From assembly GCF_030408855.1 (NCBI RefSeq), contig NZ_CP047358.1, forward strand, positions 1,178,001 through 1,242,000: DNA of 64,000 bases. The letters run 5' to 3'. The stretch comes from Corynebacterium glaucum (GTDB lineage Bacteria; Actinomycetota; Actinomycetes; Mycobacteriales; Mycobacteriaceae). Below the pieces are notes generated by a model, which was given only the letters and a program-made list of their open reading frames with translations, had not been told where the DNA came from and ran no database searches. This document shows positions 1-7,293 of the stretch, piece by piece. Position 1 is the stretch's first letter. Each line of letters starts with the position of its first letter. A program made the translations under genes and the position numbers.

Positions 1-1789
1 GTAACAGGCCGGAAACGATGAACGCGAGCACGCGCGGGATGCCGCCGAGTGTAGAGAGGTCGAAGAGGACGAGCTTCAACGTGGCCGCGATTGCCAAGAT
101 GAGGCCGACAAGGAGATCTCCGTTTTCCCCGAAGAAGTCGCGGTGGGAAAGGAGAATCCACGCCGCGAGAGCAATCCACGTGATGGAAATCAGGGCGTGT
201 CCGGCGTAGAACCCGGTTGTGGCCGCTTCCGGATTCTGGGGAGCAAGGATGCTCGCGGTATAGCTGGTCAGCGGGACTACCACCATCATGGAAAGTGGCA
301 GGAGAGCGAGCGCCGCGGCGACGGTGAGCGGTTGGTTGAACCGCTTGATCTGGTTCCGCTGCAATAGGCACAGTCCCATAACTGCTGCGACGATGAGCGC
401 TTGGACGGCATACGTCCAGTGTTCGAGGAATCGACGGTTGGCACCGGTCGATGCAGCGAGGAGTCCAGCAGAGGCGACAAAAGTGCCGTACACCCACACC
501 GTGAACACGATGCCGTCGTTACGTGGACGGCGGCTAAGCATGAAGGAGACGGCGACGAAAGCAACCGCATAGGCGGCGAGGATTGAGAGCATCCGAATGA
601 GCGCTTGGTCGGCAATGAACTGCATCGTCTGGCGCATATCAAGGATGCTGAGCGCGAGGGCGATCATCCACACCGCGCGAAGCGGGTCGACAACGGCGTG
701 CGGGGCGCGGCGTGCGGGCGCACACTCGTACACCGCCCAAAGTATTGCAACGCACGCGGGTGTAAACCATCGCGCCCATCCGTCGAAGATAGACATTGAG
801 ACGCCGACGATGACGAGCGGAGCGATCAGGCCGCAGAACCAGTAAGACACCTTTGCCCAGCTGGAAATTTGCAGCTCTTGACGAGGGTAGAACGCCTCGC
901 CAACAACGAAAGCCGCAGCGGCAAAGACAAAAAGGAGTGCGCGGAGGTGCTGGAACGGGTCGTCGACGAAGTAGGTCAACAACGTCCACCCAATCGCGTA
1001 CACACAGATATTCAGCGCACCGAGCGCACGTATTGTCGCGGCGTCGCGTGGGTGGCGGGCGATGGGAAAGAACCAGGTGAGGCACGCCGCCGTGACCGGC
1101 GCGAGGAGAGTGAGGATGCCTGTGGGCAAGGGTGGGCCGAGAAAAGCCCAGTGGTAGGGCAGGATGACCACGAGCATGATCTTGAGCAGGTTTGGGATGC
1201 GGTGCCAGACGGCGATACCTGCAAAGGTGGCGAAGATCGCCACAACTGTGAATTCGGTGACTAGGTCGTCTGCGAACCACTCCAGCGGTGGATTGGATGC
1301 GTAGAAGGTCACGATCGTAGCGGTGATGAACCCGGTTGCGTATAGCGCGGTCACGCCGGCGGTGGCAGCTTGACGGTGGAACGCGAAGTAGCCGAGCGCG
1401 GTAAGGCCGACCGCGAGGATGTATCCCAACACCGCGATGCCCGCAGGACCAAGCAGCCCCGACTGGTAGGCAAGAGCGACTGCGAGGCTGACACCGATCA
1501 CCGTAATGAGGGATCCAAGCACAGCGACCGTGCGCAGGACATTGCGCTCGCGTTGCTCCGGACGTGCGGGTGGTTTTGCGACCGGCTGCATGTTCTGGGG
1601 GGCCGGTTGGGCCGGCCGCGGCCCGGGTGGCGGCGGGGGAGCCGCCTCCCGCAGGGAGCGTTCGGTGAAATAGATGCGGTAGCGAAGGTCGTCGATACGC
1701 GATTGCAGCTCGCTGTAGGATCGTTGCAAGTCACCCAGCTCGCGCCGAGCACTGACGAGCCACTCTTCCTGGGGATTGCGTTCCGCCAT
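1..1789 (-). CDS. DUF2339 family polytopic membrane protein (3' end outside window)
   Basis: Reading leftwards from an ATG at 1789, the frame stays open to the window edge (596 codons), so the C-terminus is missing. The N-terminus (about residues 1-45) is charged and looks like a coiled coil (ELGDLQRSYSELQSRIDDL). A Pro-rich linker follows, then a long run of hydrophobic segments. The visible end, near the motif GGIPRVLAFIVSGLLL, is typical of the C-terminal part of DUF2339 proteins. The function of the family is unknown and it acts in the cytoplasmic membrane. The gene is divergent from the infC operon. The long antisense frames in this stretch are G+C shadows. The family call rests on architecture and remembered motifs. 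Confidence 0.8.
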   Translation of the reverse strand, partial: MAERNPQEEWLVSARRELGDLQRSYSELQSRIDDLRYRIYFTERSLREAAPPPPPGPRPAQPAPQNMQPVAKPPARPEQRERNVLRTVAVLGSLITVIGVSLAVALAYQSGLLGPAGIAVLGYILAVGLTALGYFAFHRQAATAGVTALYATGFITATIVTFYASNPPLEWFADDLVTEFTVVAIFATFAGIAVWHRIPNLLKIMLVVILPYHWAFLGPPLPTGILTLLAPVTAACLTWFFPIARHPRDAATIRALGALNICVYAIGWTLLTYFVDDPFQHLRALLFVFAAAAFVVGEAFYPRQELQISSWAKVSYWFCGLIAPLVIVGVSMSIFDGWARWFTPACVAILWAVYECAPARRAPHAVVDPLRAVWMIALALSILDMRQTMQFIADQALIRMLSILAAYAVAFVAVSFMLSRRPRNDGIVFTVWVYGTFVASAGLLAASTGANRRFLEHWTYAVQALIVAAVMGLCLLQRNQIKRFNQPLTVAAALALLPLSMMVVVPLTSYTASILAPQNPEAATTGFYAGHALISITWIALAAWILLSHRDFFGENGDLLVGLILAIAATLKLVLFDLSTLGGIPRVLAFIVSGLL

Positions 1790-1830
1790 ACGGCAATTTA
1801 ATCGCACCCCGGCCAATTGTGTCGGCTGAT

Positions 1831-1859
1831 TTGGTTCAGCGAGGCAAGTGCGGTACCTT
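1831..1859 (+). promoter_or_regulatory. Candidate promoter of the infC-rpmI-rplT operon
   Basis: A -35-like TTGGTT (1831-1836) and a -10-like TACCTT (1854-1859) are separated by 17 bp. A start near 1866 would give an untranslated leader of about 260 nt before infC. This is inferred from sequence only. Confidence 0.4.
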
Positions 1860-1972
1860 TAAATGCACTACCGCCCAGTGCACCTCCTCCAGGTGTGCGG
1901 GCTGCAAGTGGAGTTCATCCCACCCCACGCCGCCACCCGGCATAGTTCGAGTGGTTGGATACGGGTAAAGGT

Positions 1973-2127
1973 AGGGGGCGTAATCGTCGTCAAGCGAAAA
2001 GCCCCCTGTTTTTCGGAGAGCTCCCGCCGTGCGCATAGCGCGAGCGGGATTTTTTCGTGGGGTGAGACACCGTGAGTGGCCTGGTAGCTCAACTACAACC
2101 CTCAGAATCTTTTAGGAGTGTCTCATC
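1973..2127 (+). promoter_or_regulatory. Structured infC leader: two terminator-like hairpins and a start-codon-sequestering stem
   Basis: Three structures lie in a row. The first is a 7-bp stem AGGGGGC/GCCCCCT (1973-1979 with 2001-2007) followed by five T (2009-2013). The second is TCCCGC/GCGGGA (2022-2027 with 2044-2049) with an inner GCGC/GCGC pair, followed by six T (2050-2055). The third is GGTGAGACAC (2061-2070), which pairs over 10 bp with one G-U with 2118-2127, the segment holding the end of the Shine-Dalgarno sequence and the AUC start codon. IF3 operons are known to be autoregulated in other bacteria. Attenuation plus translational control here is my inference. Confidence 0.55.
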
Positions 2128-2646
2128 AGCGCTGAAGCTCGGATCAACGAACGTATCCGTGTCCCGGAAGTTCGTCTTGTCGGCCCGTCCGGCGAGCAGG
2201 TGGGCATTGTCCGCACGGACGATGCTCGCAAATTGGCGTACGAAGCAGATCTTGATCTAGTCGAGGTCGCCCCGAACGCGAAGCCGCCCGTGTGCAAGAT
2301 CATGGATTACGGCAAATTCAAGTACGAGCAGGATCAGAAGGCCCGCGAGGCCCGCAAGAACCAACAGCAGACCGTGGTCAAGGAGCAGAAGTTCCGCCCC
2401 AAGATCGATGAGCACGACTACCAGACGAAGAAGGCCAATGTTGAGCGCTTCCTGGAGAAGGGCAACAAGGTCAAGGTCACGATCATGTTCCGCGGCCGTG
2501 AGCAGTCTCGTCCGGAGCTTGGCTACCGCCTCCTTGAGCGTCTCGCAGACGACATCGGGGAGCTCGGCGTAGTGGAGTCCCGTCCGAAGCAGGACGGTCG
2601 CAACATGACCATGGTCTTCGGGCCGGCTCGCAAGGGCAAGAAGTAG
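2125..2646 (+). CDS. infC: Translation initiation factor IF-3, AUC start codon
   Basis: The 173-residue protein starts [15 protein letters not shown] and carries the typical IF3 N-domain ([21 protein letters not shown]) and C-domain ([18 protein letters not shown]). It binds the 30S subunit and controls start-codon and initiator-tRNA selection. An in-frame TAG lies at 2113-2115. No ATG, GTG or TTG occurs in frame before a GTG at 2200, which would remove 25 conserved residues. The only sensible start is ATC at 2125, 6-7 nt after AGGAG (2114-2118). Non-AUG starts are known in infC genes and underlie autoregulation by IF3. It is first in an operon with rpmI and rplT. Confidence 0.93.
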   Translation: MSAEARINERIRVPEVRLVGPSGEQVGIVRTDDARKLAYEADLDLVEVAPNAKPPVCKIMDYGKFKYEQDQKAREARKNQQQTVVKEQKFRPKIDEHDYQTKKANVERFLEKGNKVKVTIMFRGREQSRPELGYRLLERLADDIGELGVVESRPKQDGRNMTMVFGPARKGKK

Positions 2647-2674
2647 CACGTACACAAACTGAAGGGCTTTTACC

Positions 2675-2869
2675 ATGAAGCAGAAGACCCACAAGGGCAC
2701 CGCAAAGCGCATCAAGGTCAACGGCAAAGGCAAGCTGCGCCGCGAGCAGGCCGGTAAGCGCCACCTCAACGAGAAGCTGTCCTCCAAGCGTCGCCGTAAG
2801 CTCTCCGGCACCACCGACGTCGCAGCATCTGACGTCAAGCGCGCAAAGCGCCTCCTCGGCATGTCCTAA
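2675..2869 (+). CDS. rpmI: 50S ribosomal protein L35
   Basis: A 64-residue, strongly basic protein beginning MKQKTHKGTAKRIK. This is the standard L35 length and N-terminus. It is a structural component of the large ribosomal subunit. It lies 28 nt after infC and 49 nt before rplT in the conserved infC-rpmI-rplT order and is presumably controlled by the infC leader. Confidence 0.97.
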   Translation: MKQKTHKGTAKRIKVNGKGKLRREQAGKRHLNEKLSSKRRRKLSGTTDVAASDVKRAKRLLGMS

Positions 2870-2918
2870 GCACTGCCCTGAACTATTCACCCCTCTGAAG
2901 CAAAGGAAGTAATGACTC

Positions 2919-3305
2919 ATGGCACGTGTTAAGCGTTCAGTCAACGCCAAGAAGAAGCGCCGCGCGATTCTGAAGTCCGCGAAGGGCTACCGCGGCCAGC
3001 GCTCTCGCCTGTACCGCAAGGCCAAGGAGCAGTGGCTGCACTCCGAGACCTACGCGTACCGCGACCGCCGCAAGCGCAAGAGCGAGTTCCGCAAGCTGTG
3101 GATCCAGCGCATCAACGCCGCTGCCCGCATGAACGACATCACTTACAACCGTCTCATCCACGGCTTGAAGCTGGCTGAGGTCGAGGTGGACCGCAAGATC
3201 CTCGCCGATCTGGCTGTGAACGACTTCGCTGCGTTCTCCGCCCTGTGCGAGGTTGCAAAGAACGCGCTTCCGGAGGATGTTAACGCTCCGGTCGCTGCCG
3301 CCTAA
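2919..3305 (+). CDS. rplT: 50S ribosomal protein L20
   Basis: A 128-residue protein with the highly conserved L20 N-terminus ([19 protein letters not shown]) and the motif [19 protein letters not shown]. It binds 23S rRNA early in 50S assembly; in Firmicutes and E. coli it also represses its own operon. The ATG at 2919 is preceded by AAGGAAG at a spacing of about 9 nt. It is the last gene of the operon, followed by a strong terminator. Confidence 0.97.
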   Translation: MARVKRSVNAKKKRRAILKSAKGYRGQRSRLYRKAKEQWLHSETYAYRDRRKRKSEFRKLWIQRINAAARMNDITYNRLIHGLKLAEVEVDRKILADLAVNDFAAFSALCEVAKNALPEDVNAPVAAA

Positions 3306-3314
3306 GAGCTTTTT

Positions 3315-3325
3315 GCTTATCGACG
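3315..3325 (+). repeat. First of 17 exact copies of the motif GCTTATCGACG
   Basis: Forward copies start at 3315, 4490, 5138, 9679, 18328, 24771, 25952, 27215, 40873, 53874 and 62826. Reverse-complement copies (CGTCGATAAGC) start at 13077, 16674, 37082, 39659, 47114 and 51926. Several copies are preceded by a T-rich run. Those at 13077 and 37082 share 18 identical bases (AGCTTTTCGCTTATCGAC in motif orientation), and the 3315 copy differs from that by one base. No gene product explains the motif. See the findings. Confidence 0.9.
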
Positions 3326-3368
3326 CCCCGCCGCCCCGGTTGTTTGCCGGGTTGGTGGGGCGTTTTGC
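3322..3368 (+). terminator. Rho-independent terminator after rplT
   Basis: A GC-rich inverted repeat (CGCCCC near 3324 with GGGGCG ending at 3362, plus an inner CCCGG/CCGGG pair around a TTGTTTG loop) is followed by TTTTG. The hairpin starts inside a copy of the GCTTATCGACG motif (3315-3325). Confidence 0.75.
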
Positions 3369-3386
3369 GTTGCTAGGCTGGCAGGC

Positions 3387-4043
3387 GTGACGCAGGCGGT
3401 AGAGCTTTTCTTTCCGTTTACAGGCTGGTGGCGTGCCCGCAATAGTCCGGCGCGACGGGTGCCTAGCCACGGCTCGCACATGCTCGGGACCACGTATTCG
3501 ATCGACTTCATCGGGTTGTCTGGCGAGAAGCGGACCGCGCCGTGGAGTTGGTCGACGGCATTCGGTCTGGAGGACCCGGCTGCGTTCCCGTCCTTTGGGC
3601 GCGAGATCCTTGCCCCGGTGGATGGGGTAGTGGTGCAGGCGTGGGACGGGATTGCTGACCACGAGGCGCGGAGGTCGCAGCTCCAACTCGTGCCCTACAT
3701 GCTGGGCCAGCAACGCCGGTTGCGGGAGGGCGGGGTGCGCGCGATCACCGGCAACGCGGTGGTGATTCAGTGCTCGGCAACTGCCGCGTTTGTAGCGCTC
3801 GTGCATCTGAAGCGGGACAGTGTGCGAGTGGCGACGGGAGATACCGTGCGGGTTGGGGACGTGGTGGGGGAGTGCGGCAACTCCGGCAATAGCACCCAGC
3901 CGCACGTGCACGTGCAGGTGACGGACTCGCAGGATTGGGAACAATGCACTGGGCTGCCGATGCTGTTTCGCTCCCGTATGGACGAGTCGACCTGGATGCC
4001 GAAAGAGAATGAAGTTTTCTACGTGGAAGACCCCGTGAATTAA
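3387..4043 (+). CDS. M23-type (LytM-like) peptidase domain protein
   Basis: 218 residues from a GTG start at 3387; there is no ATG near the N-terminus. The M23 zinc site is recognisable: His28/His31 and Asp40 (HGSHMLGTTYSIDF), then the HxH pair at 173/175 (QPHVHVQV). The glycine-rich strand VDGVVVQAWDG matches the LytM fold. M23 enzymes usually cut peptidoglycan cross-links, but no signal peptide or membrane segment is visible. The protein may therefore be cytoplasmic, exported by another route, or started further upstream. It is a single gene between the rplT terminator and a membrane protein gene. The substrate is unknown. Confidence 0.72.
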   Translation: MTQAVELFFPFTGWWRARNSPARRVPSHGSHMLGTTYSIDFIGLSGEKRTAPWSWSTAFGLEDPAAFPSFGREILAPVDGVVVQAWDGIADHEARRSQLQLVPYMLGQQRRLREGGVRAITGNAVVIQCSATAAFVALVHLKRDSVRVATGDTVRVGDVVGECGNSGNSTQPHVHVQVTDSQDWEQCTGLPMLFRSRMDESTWMPKENEVFYVEDPVN

Positions 4044-4121
4044 TAGCGAGGCCAAAAGCCAGGTAATATCTGCACAGCTCCCATAAGAGGACTGAACAAT
4101 TGCGGAAACGGGCGGACGGAT

Positions 4122-5174
4122 ATGGCACAACGGTATGGCAAGCGAGCTCCGGCGGGGGCCGGCTGGGATTTACTCGCAGAGTCGTTGCAGGATGCGATTA
4201 CCGAACCTCAGCAGAAACCCGTTCCGAGCCCGCAAAGTCAGTCCCGCCTGCCCGTCGTCAGCGTGATCCTGGCGATCATCTTGGTCGTCACGTTCCCAAT
4301 CACCATGGTCGTCGTTAACAGCTGGCTTGGTCAGTTCGCGTTAATCATGTGGATCGCCTTCATTCTTGGCGTCGTGGCGCTGGCTACTGTGCAGTTGATC
4401 ATCCGCCGCCGTGAGGACCGCCCGCGCAGCAGTTCGACAGGCGAGGACCGCGATACGGCACAAGCCAAGACACAATCCAAGGTCCGCAAGCTTATCGACG
4501 ACGCAAAGCGCGGCGACTTCTCTGGCTTCAGTTCCATTCCAGAGGCGCGCCCGATCGCAGCCGAGTGCTACGCCAAGCAGCAGGTTGGTCTCGCGATGGA
4601 TGCGGATCTGCCTAACGCGATCCAGACGGCGCACGATGTGGCGGTTTGCGTCTCCGAGAGCGGCGCCGAGATCGTCCGTGCTTCCAAAGAGCAGGCAGTC
4701 GAGACTTTGACGAGCACGTTGACGAGTACTGTCTCCACCCGGTTTGCTGATGCCCTGGCGTCACGGCTCCGCGCCCGAAACAGCGACACTATTGACCACA
4801 TGGTGGCCACCTCAGCCGGTGTCATTGTTGCGGCCACGCACCATTGGCCCGGCACGCTCAGCCTCGACGACGAGGGCCGATTCAGCGCGGGCCCGAACCA
4901 CCCCGCCAATGAGTACCGGCAGGCATCCGTATCCGCACTCGCCGCGATGGCCGACGAGGTATGCAATGGCGAGGTCGCGTTAATCCTGCTGATCATTGCC
5001 GACGGCTTCGTCCTCGGCAGCGGTGTCGAGACCGAGGTCAACGGACACCGCATCATCGCCATTGAGCGCGAGCACGCAGTGGACTTCATCGCCCACGTCC
5101 ACGCACAAGGCACCCTCGCCCAGGTTCCGGATTTGCGGCTTATCGACGAAAGGTCGCCCCAGCTCACCATGTAG
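4122..5174 (+). CDS. Conserved-looking membrane protein of unknown function
   Basis: 350 residues. A polar N-terminus of about 42 residues is followed by two adjacent hydrophobic segments (about 43-66 and 71-94), a basic stop-transfer (IIRRREDR), and a soluble domain of about 250 residues with alanine-rich helices. Two exact copies of the 11-mer repeat lie in it (4490 and 5138), both read as Leu-Ile-Asp. The stop is 11 nt before the methyltransferase gene, so the two are probably cotranscribed. I do not recognise a family. Confidence 0.7.
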   Translation: MAQRYGKRAPAGAGWDLLAESLQDAITEPQQKPVPSPQSQSRLPVVSVILAIILVVTFPITMVVVNSWLGQFALIMWIAFILGVVALATVQLIIRRREDRPRSSSTGEDRDTAQAKTQSKVRKLIDDAKRGDFSGFSSIPEARPIAAECYAKQQVGLAMDADLPNAIQTAHDVAVCVSESGAEIVRASKEQAVETLTSTLTSTVSTRFADALASRLRARNSDTIDHMVATSAGVIVAATHHWPGTLSLDDEGRFSAGPNHPANEYRQASVSALAAMADEVCNGEVALILLIIADGFVLGSGVETEVNGHRIIAIEREHAVDFIAHVHAQGTLAQVPDLRLIDERSPQLTM

Positions 5175-5185
5175 GCTCGGGGGCC

Positions 5186-5998
5186 ATGGCCCTCGACTTT
5201 GCACAACCCTTTACCGAACGCACACCCCGCGTGGTCAATGCGGCGAAGTTAAAGCGTTCGGCGGGGCGTCGAAAAGCAAAAGCTTTTCTTGCCGAGGGTG
5301 AGAATGCTGTGGAAGCTGCTGTGGCTACGGGGGCGGCGACGGACCTGTTTGTGACTGCCGAGGCCGCGGAGCGCTACGAGGAGATCGTGCGTGCCGCCGG
5401 GTATACGGACGTGTACGTCCATGCGATCACAGACAAGGCAGCCGAGCACCTCGCGGATGCGGTGACTCATACCGGCATCTTCGCCGTCTGCAGGCCCGTG
5501 CTGTGGACCGTGCCCGCGATTTTGAAAGGCAAGCCGAAGTTGGTCGCGGTGTGCGTGGAGACTAGCGATCCCGGTAACGCCGGCACCATTATTCGCATCG
5601 CGGATGCAGTGGGTGCCGATGCGGTGATCTTTGCTGGCGACACCGTGGATCCGGAGGCACCCAAGGTGGTGCGTTCCACTGCGGGCTCCCTGTTCCACAT
5701 TCCGGTTGCGCGCGACCGCGAGGTGCGGCGGGTCATCGGTCAGCTCGAGGGAGCAGGCTTAGCGACGCTTGCGACCACCATGTCCGGCGAGTTGAACCTT
5801 GCAGATCCCGGGGATGGGCTGGCGCGGCCGACGGCGTGGCTCTTCGGCAACGAAGCGCACGGGCTGGACCCAGAGGTGCTGGACGCAGCTACCGCGCGAG
5901 TGTCCATTCCCATCCACGGCAATGCGGAGTCTTTGAACCTCGCTACCGCCGCGGCGATCTGCCTCTGGGAATCGTCGAAGGCCCTCGGAGACGGCTAA
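5186..5998 (+). CDS. TrmH/SpoU-family RNA 2'-O-ribose methyltransferase
   Basis: 270 residues with the three SPOUT motifs: ETSDPGNAGTIIRIADA (motif 1), WLFGNEAHGL (motif 2) and SIPIHGNAESLNLATAAAI (motif 3). An N-terminal substrate-binding domain (about residues 15-90) precedes the trefoil-knot domain. Family members transfer a methyl group from SAM to the 2'-OH of tRNA or 23S rRNA; the exact target cannot be read here. In C. glutamicum a gene of this type directly precedes pheS, but here about 5 kb of other genes intervene. Part of its 3' half is duplicated at about 6756-6956. Confidence 0.9.
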   Translation: MALDFAQPFTERTPRVVNAAKLKRSAGRRKAKAFLAEGENAVEAAVATGAATDLFVTAEAAERYEEIVRAAGYTDVYVHAITDKAAEHLADAVTHTGIFAVCRPVLWTVPAILKGKPKLVAVCVETSDPGNAGTIIRIADAVGADAVIFAGDTVDPEAPKVVRSTAGSLFHIPVARDREVRRVIGQLEGAGLATLATTMSGELNLADPGDGLARPTAWLFGNEAHGLDPEVLDAATARVSIPIHGNAESLNLATAAAICLWESSKALGDG

Positions 5999-6645
5999 CC
6001 TTCCGGGGTGAACTTGGCCCCTCCGAGGGTATCGGTGTCGGGGAAGTCTTCGCTGGGAGTGGGAAGGACGTGGCTAGAGACCGTCCTTCCTGAGCGCGGA
6101 TAGGCGGTCGGGTAGTCCGCGCTCAAGCAGTCCTCGACGGTTCTTTCCTCGGTGGCGCGTTTGAGGAAGAGGCCGTTGGCGTCGGCAAGCGACTGTGCCA
6201 GACGTTCTTCTTCGGGGCCGAGGCCGAAGAAGAGGACATCGCAGCCGCCGCGCAGCGTGATTAGAATGCCGCGGCTTTCGATGTAAAGGTTTGTCGTGTG
6301 CGGCCCCTCGTTGAGCAGCGTGCGGCGGACGAGATTGTCGATGTCCTTGACGTCGCTGGAGTGGGTGCCGTCGTCTTCAATAACCGTCGGAGGGTATTCA
6401 TTGCGGCCGCCCTTGCCTGGCGCGATGCGCACGTGATCGGCCCAGGTGTACAGGAGTACCAGCACCACCAACGCGTAGCGGTCGATGAACCTCGGGAGAT
6501 AGTGCTCTTCCAGGTAGGCGTCGAGGTCCAAGAACGACTCCGCCATCACCCGGTGGGGGACGTAGGAAATGGCGTGGGAGGTTGGCTCGCAGAGCAGACG
6601 GTCGATGGCATCCATCTGTTCTTCCGTAAGACGGTTCTTGGGCAC
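5995..6645 (-). CDS. Unknown protein, 216 residues, inside a methyltransferase gene duplication
   Basis: Starts with GTG at 6645 behind AAGGAG (8-nt spacing) and ends overlapping the convergent methyltransferase stop by 3 nt. The sequence (MPKNRLTEEQMDAIDRL) is soluble, apart from a weakly hydrophobic stretch RYALVVLVLLYTWADHV at about 52-68. No domain is recognised. It lies exactly between the intact methyltransferase gene and its truncated copy, so it arrived with, or was trapped by, that duplication. A palindrome resembling the operator of the DJ-1 gene lies about 90-110 bp upstream (6734-6754). Confidence 0.65.
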   Translation of the reverse strand: MPKNRLTEEQMDAIDRLLCEPTSHAISYVPHRVMAESFLDLDAYLEEHYLPRFIDRYALVVLVLLYTWADHVRIAPGKGGRNEYPPTVIEDDGTHSSDVKDIDNLVRRTLLNEGPHTTNLYIESRGILITLRGGCDVLFFGLGPEEERLAQSLADANGLFLKRATEERTVEDCLSADYPTAYPRSGRTVSSHVLPTPSEDFPDTDTLGGAKFTPEG

Positions 6646-6733
6646 TTTGTATGCTCCTTCTGCCTGTTGAAGCGTTCGGCCACACCATACAGGTCACATA
6701 CCCGACGTGAAGATGAGCGGTATCGTCGGCCGG

Positions 6734-6754
6734 CATACTGACAGTATGTTGTCG
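6734..6754. promoter_or_regulatory. Degenerate copy of the 8904-8937 operator
   Basis: CATACTG-A-CAGTATG (6734-6748) is a perfect inverted repeat around one base. TGACAGTATGTTGTC (6740-6754) differs at only two of 15 positions from the core of the perfect palindrome before the DJ-1 gene. It lies upstream of the minus-strand unknown gene and also directly over the ATG (6746) of the methyltransferase remnant. Binding by the MarR protein encoded at 9536 is an inference. Confidence 0.5.
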
Positions 6755-6961
6755 GCCAATGCGGTGATCTTCGCCGGTGACACCGTGGATCCGTCGGCAC
6801 CCAAGGTTGTGCGTTCCACTGCAAGCTCCCTGTTCCACATTCCGGTGGCGCGCGACCGCGAGGTGCGGCGGGTCATCGGTCAGCTCGAGGGAGCAGGCTT
6901 AGCTGGACTCAGAGGTGTTGGACGCAGCTACCGCGCGAGTGTCCATTCCCATCCAAGATGA
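6746..6961 (+). pseudogene. Partial copy of the TrmH-family methyltransferase gene
   Basis: Bases 6756-6902 match 5616-5762 nearly exactly. About 100 bp are then missing, and 6903-6955 match about 5864-5916, joined in another frame. The frame from ATG 6746 gives 71 residues (MLSANAVIFAGDTVDP...), keeping part of SPOUT motif 1 and losing motif 2 by deletion and motif 3 by frameshift. It cannot be an active enzyme. The few substitutions against the intact gene suggest recent duplication or gene conversion. Confidence 0.85.
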
Positions 6962-7293
6962 ACGCGCAACATTGCCCACAAACGGGTGGGAGCTTAACAC
7001 GACGGTGCTGGCGCGATTCTGCCAATTTTTGAGGCGAAAAATCTATCGCGAATTGCTATGACCTCCCGGTCCGGTACGGAAGCTTATGAAACACTCAGGA
7101 ACGTGTAAGTAACACATTGGGAGTATCAAATTCCGACGAGATCTTTTGCTTATGCTGACGAGATCTTTTGCTTATGCTTCCGCCACCGTTTCGCTACAAG
7201 CGGGCGGTAGGCGGTGAAAGCGATAACTAGCACCGGGCGGTGCATGAGGGATCGGCCGCTGTGGAAGCCGAAAAACCGACTGAAGGAAGGCCA
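6962..7293. other. Intergenic region upstream of the subtilase gene
   Basis: 332 bp without a convincing gene. It holds a 22-bp tandem repeat (7135-7178) and is more A+T-rich than its surroundings. A promoter for the subtilase gene probably lies in the last 100 bp, but no box is convincing. Confidence 0.5.
7135..7178. repeat. Exact 22-bp tandem duplication
   Basis: Unit 7135-7156 is repeated without change at 7157-7178. Each unit contains TTTTGCTTATGC followed or preceded by GACGA, resembling the genome-wide motif TTTTGCTTATCGACGA with three bases in place of one. It lies about 115 bp before the subtilase start codon. Confidence 0.9.

Noticed and set aside
639-1280. 213-codon minus-strand frame inside the DUF2339 gene
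   Set aside because: It is a shifted frame of the same strand; the frame from ATG 1789 runs through the whole stretch and encodes the membrane protein.
2937-4130. 397-codon minus-strand frame opposite rplT and the M23 gene
   Set aside because: It covers a ribosomal protein gene and a terminator; no recognisable domain.
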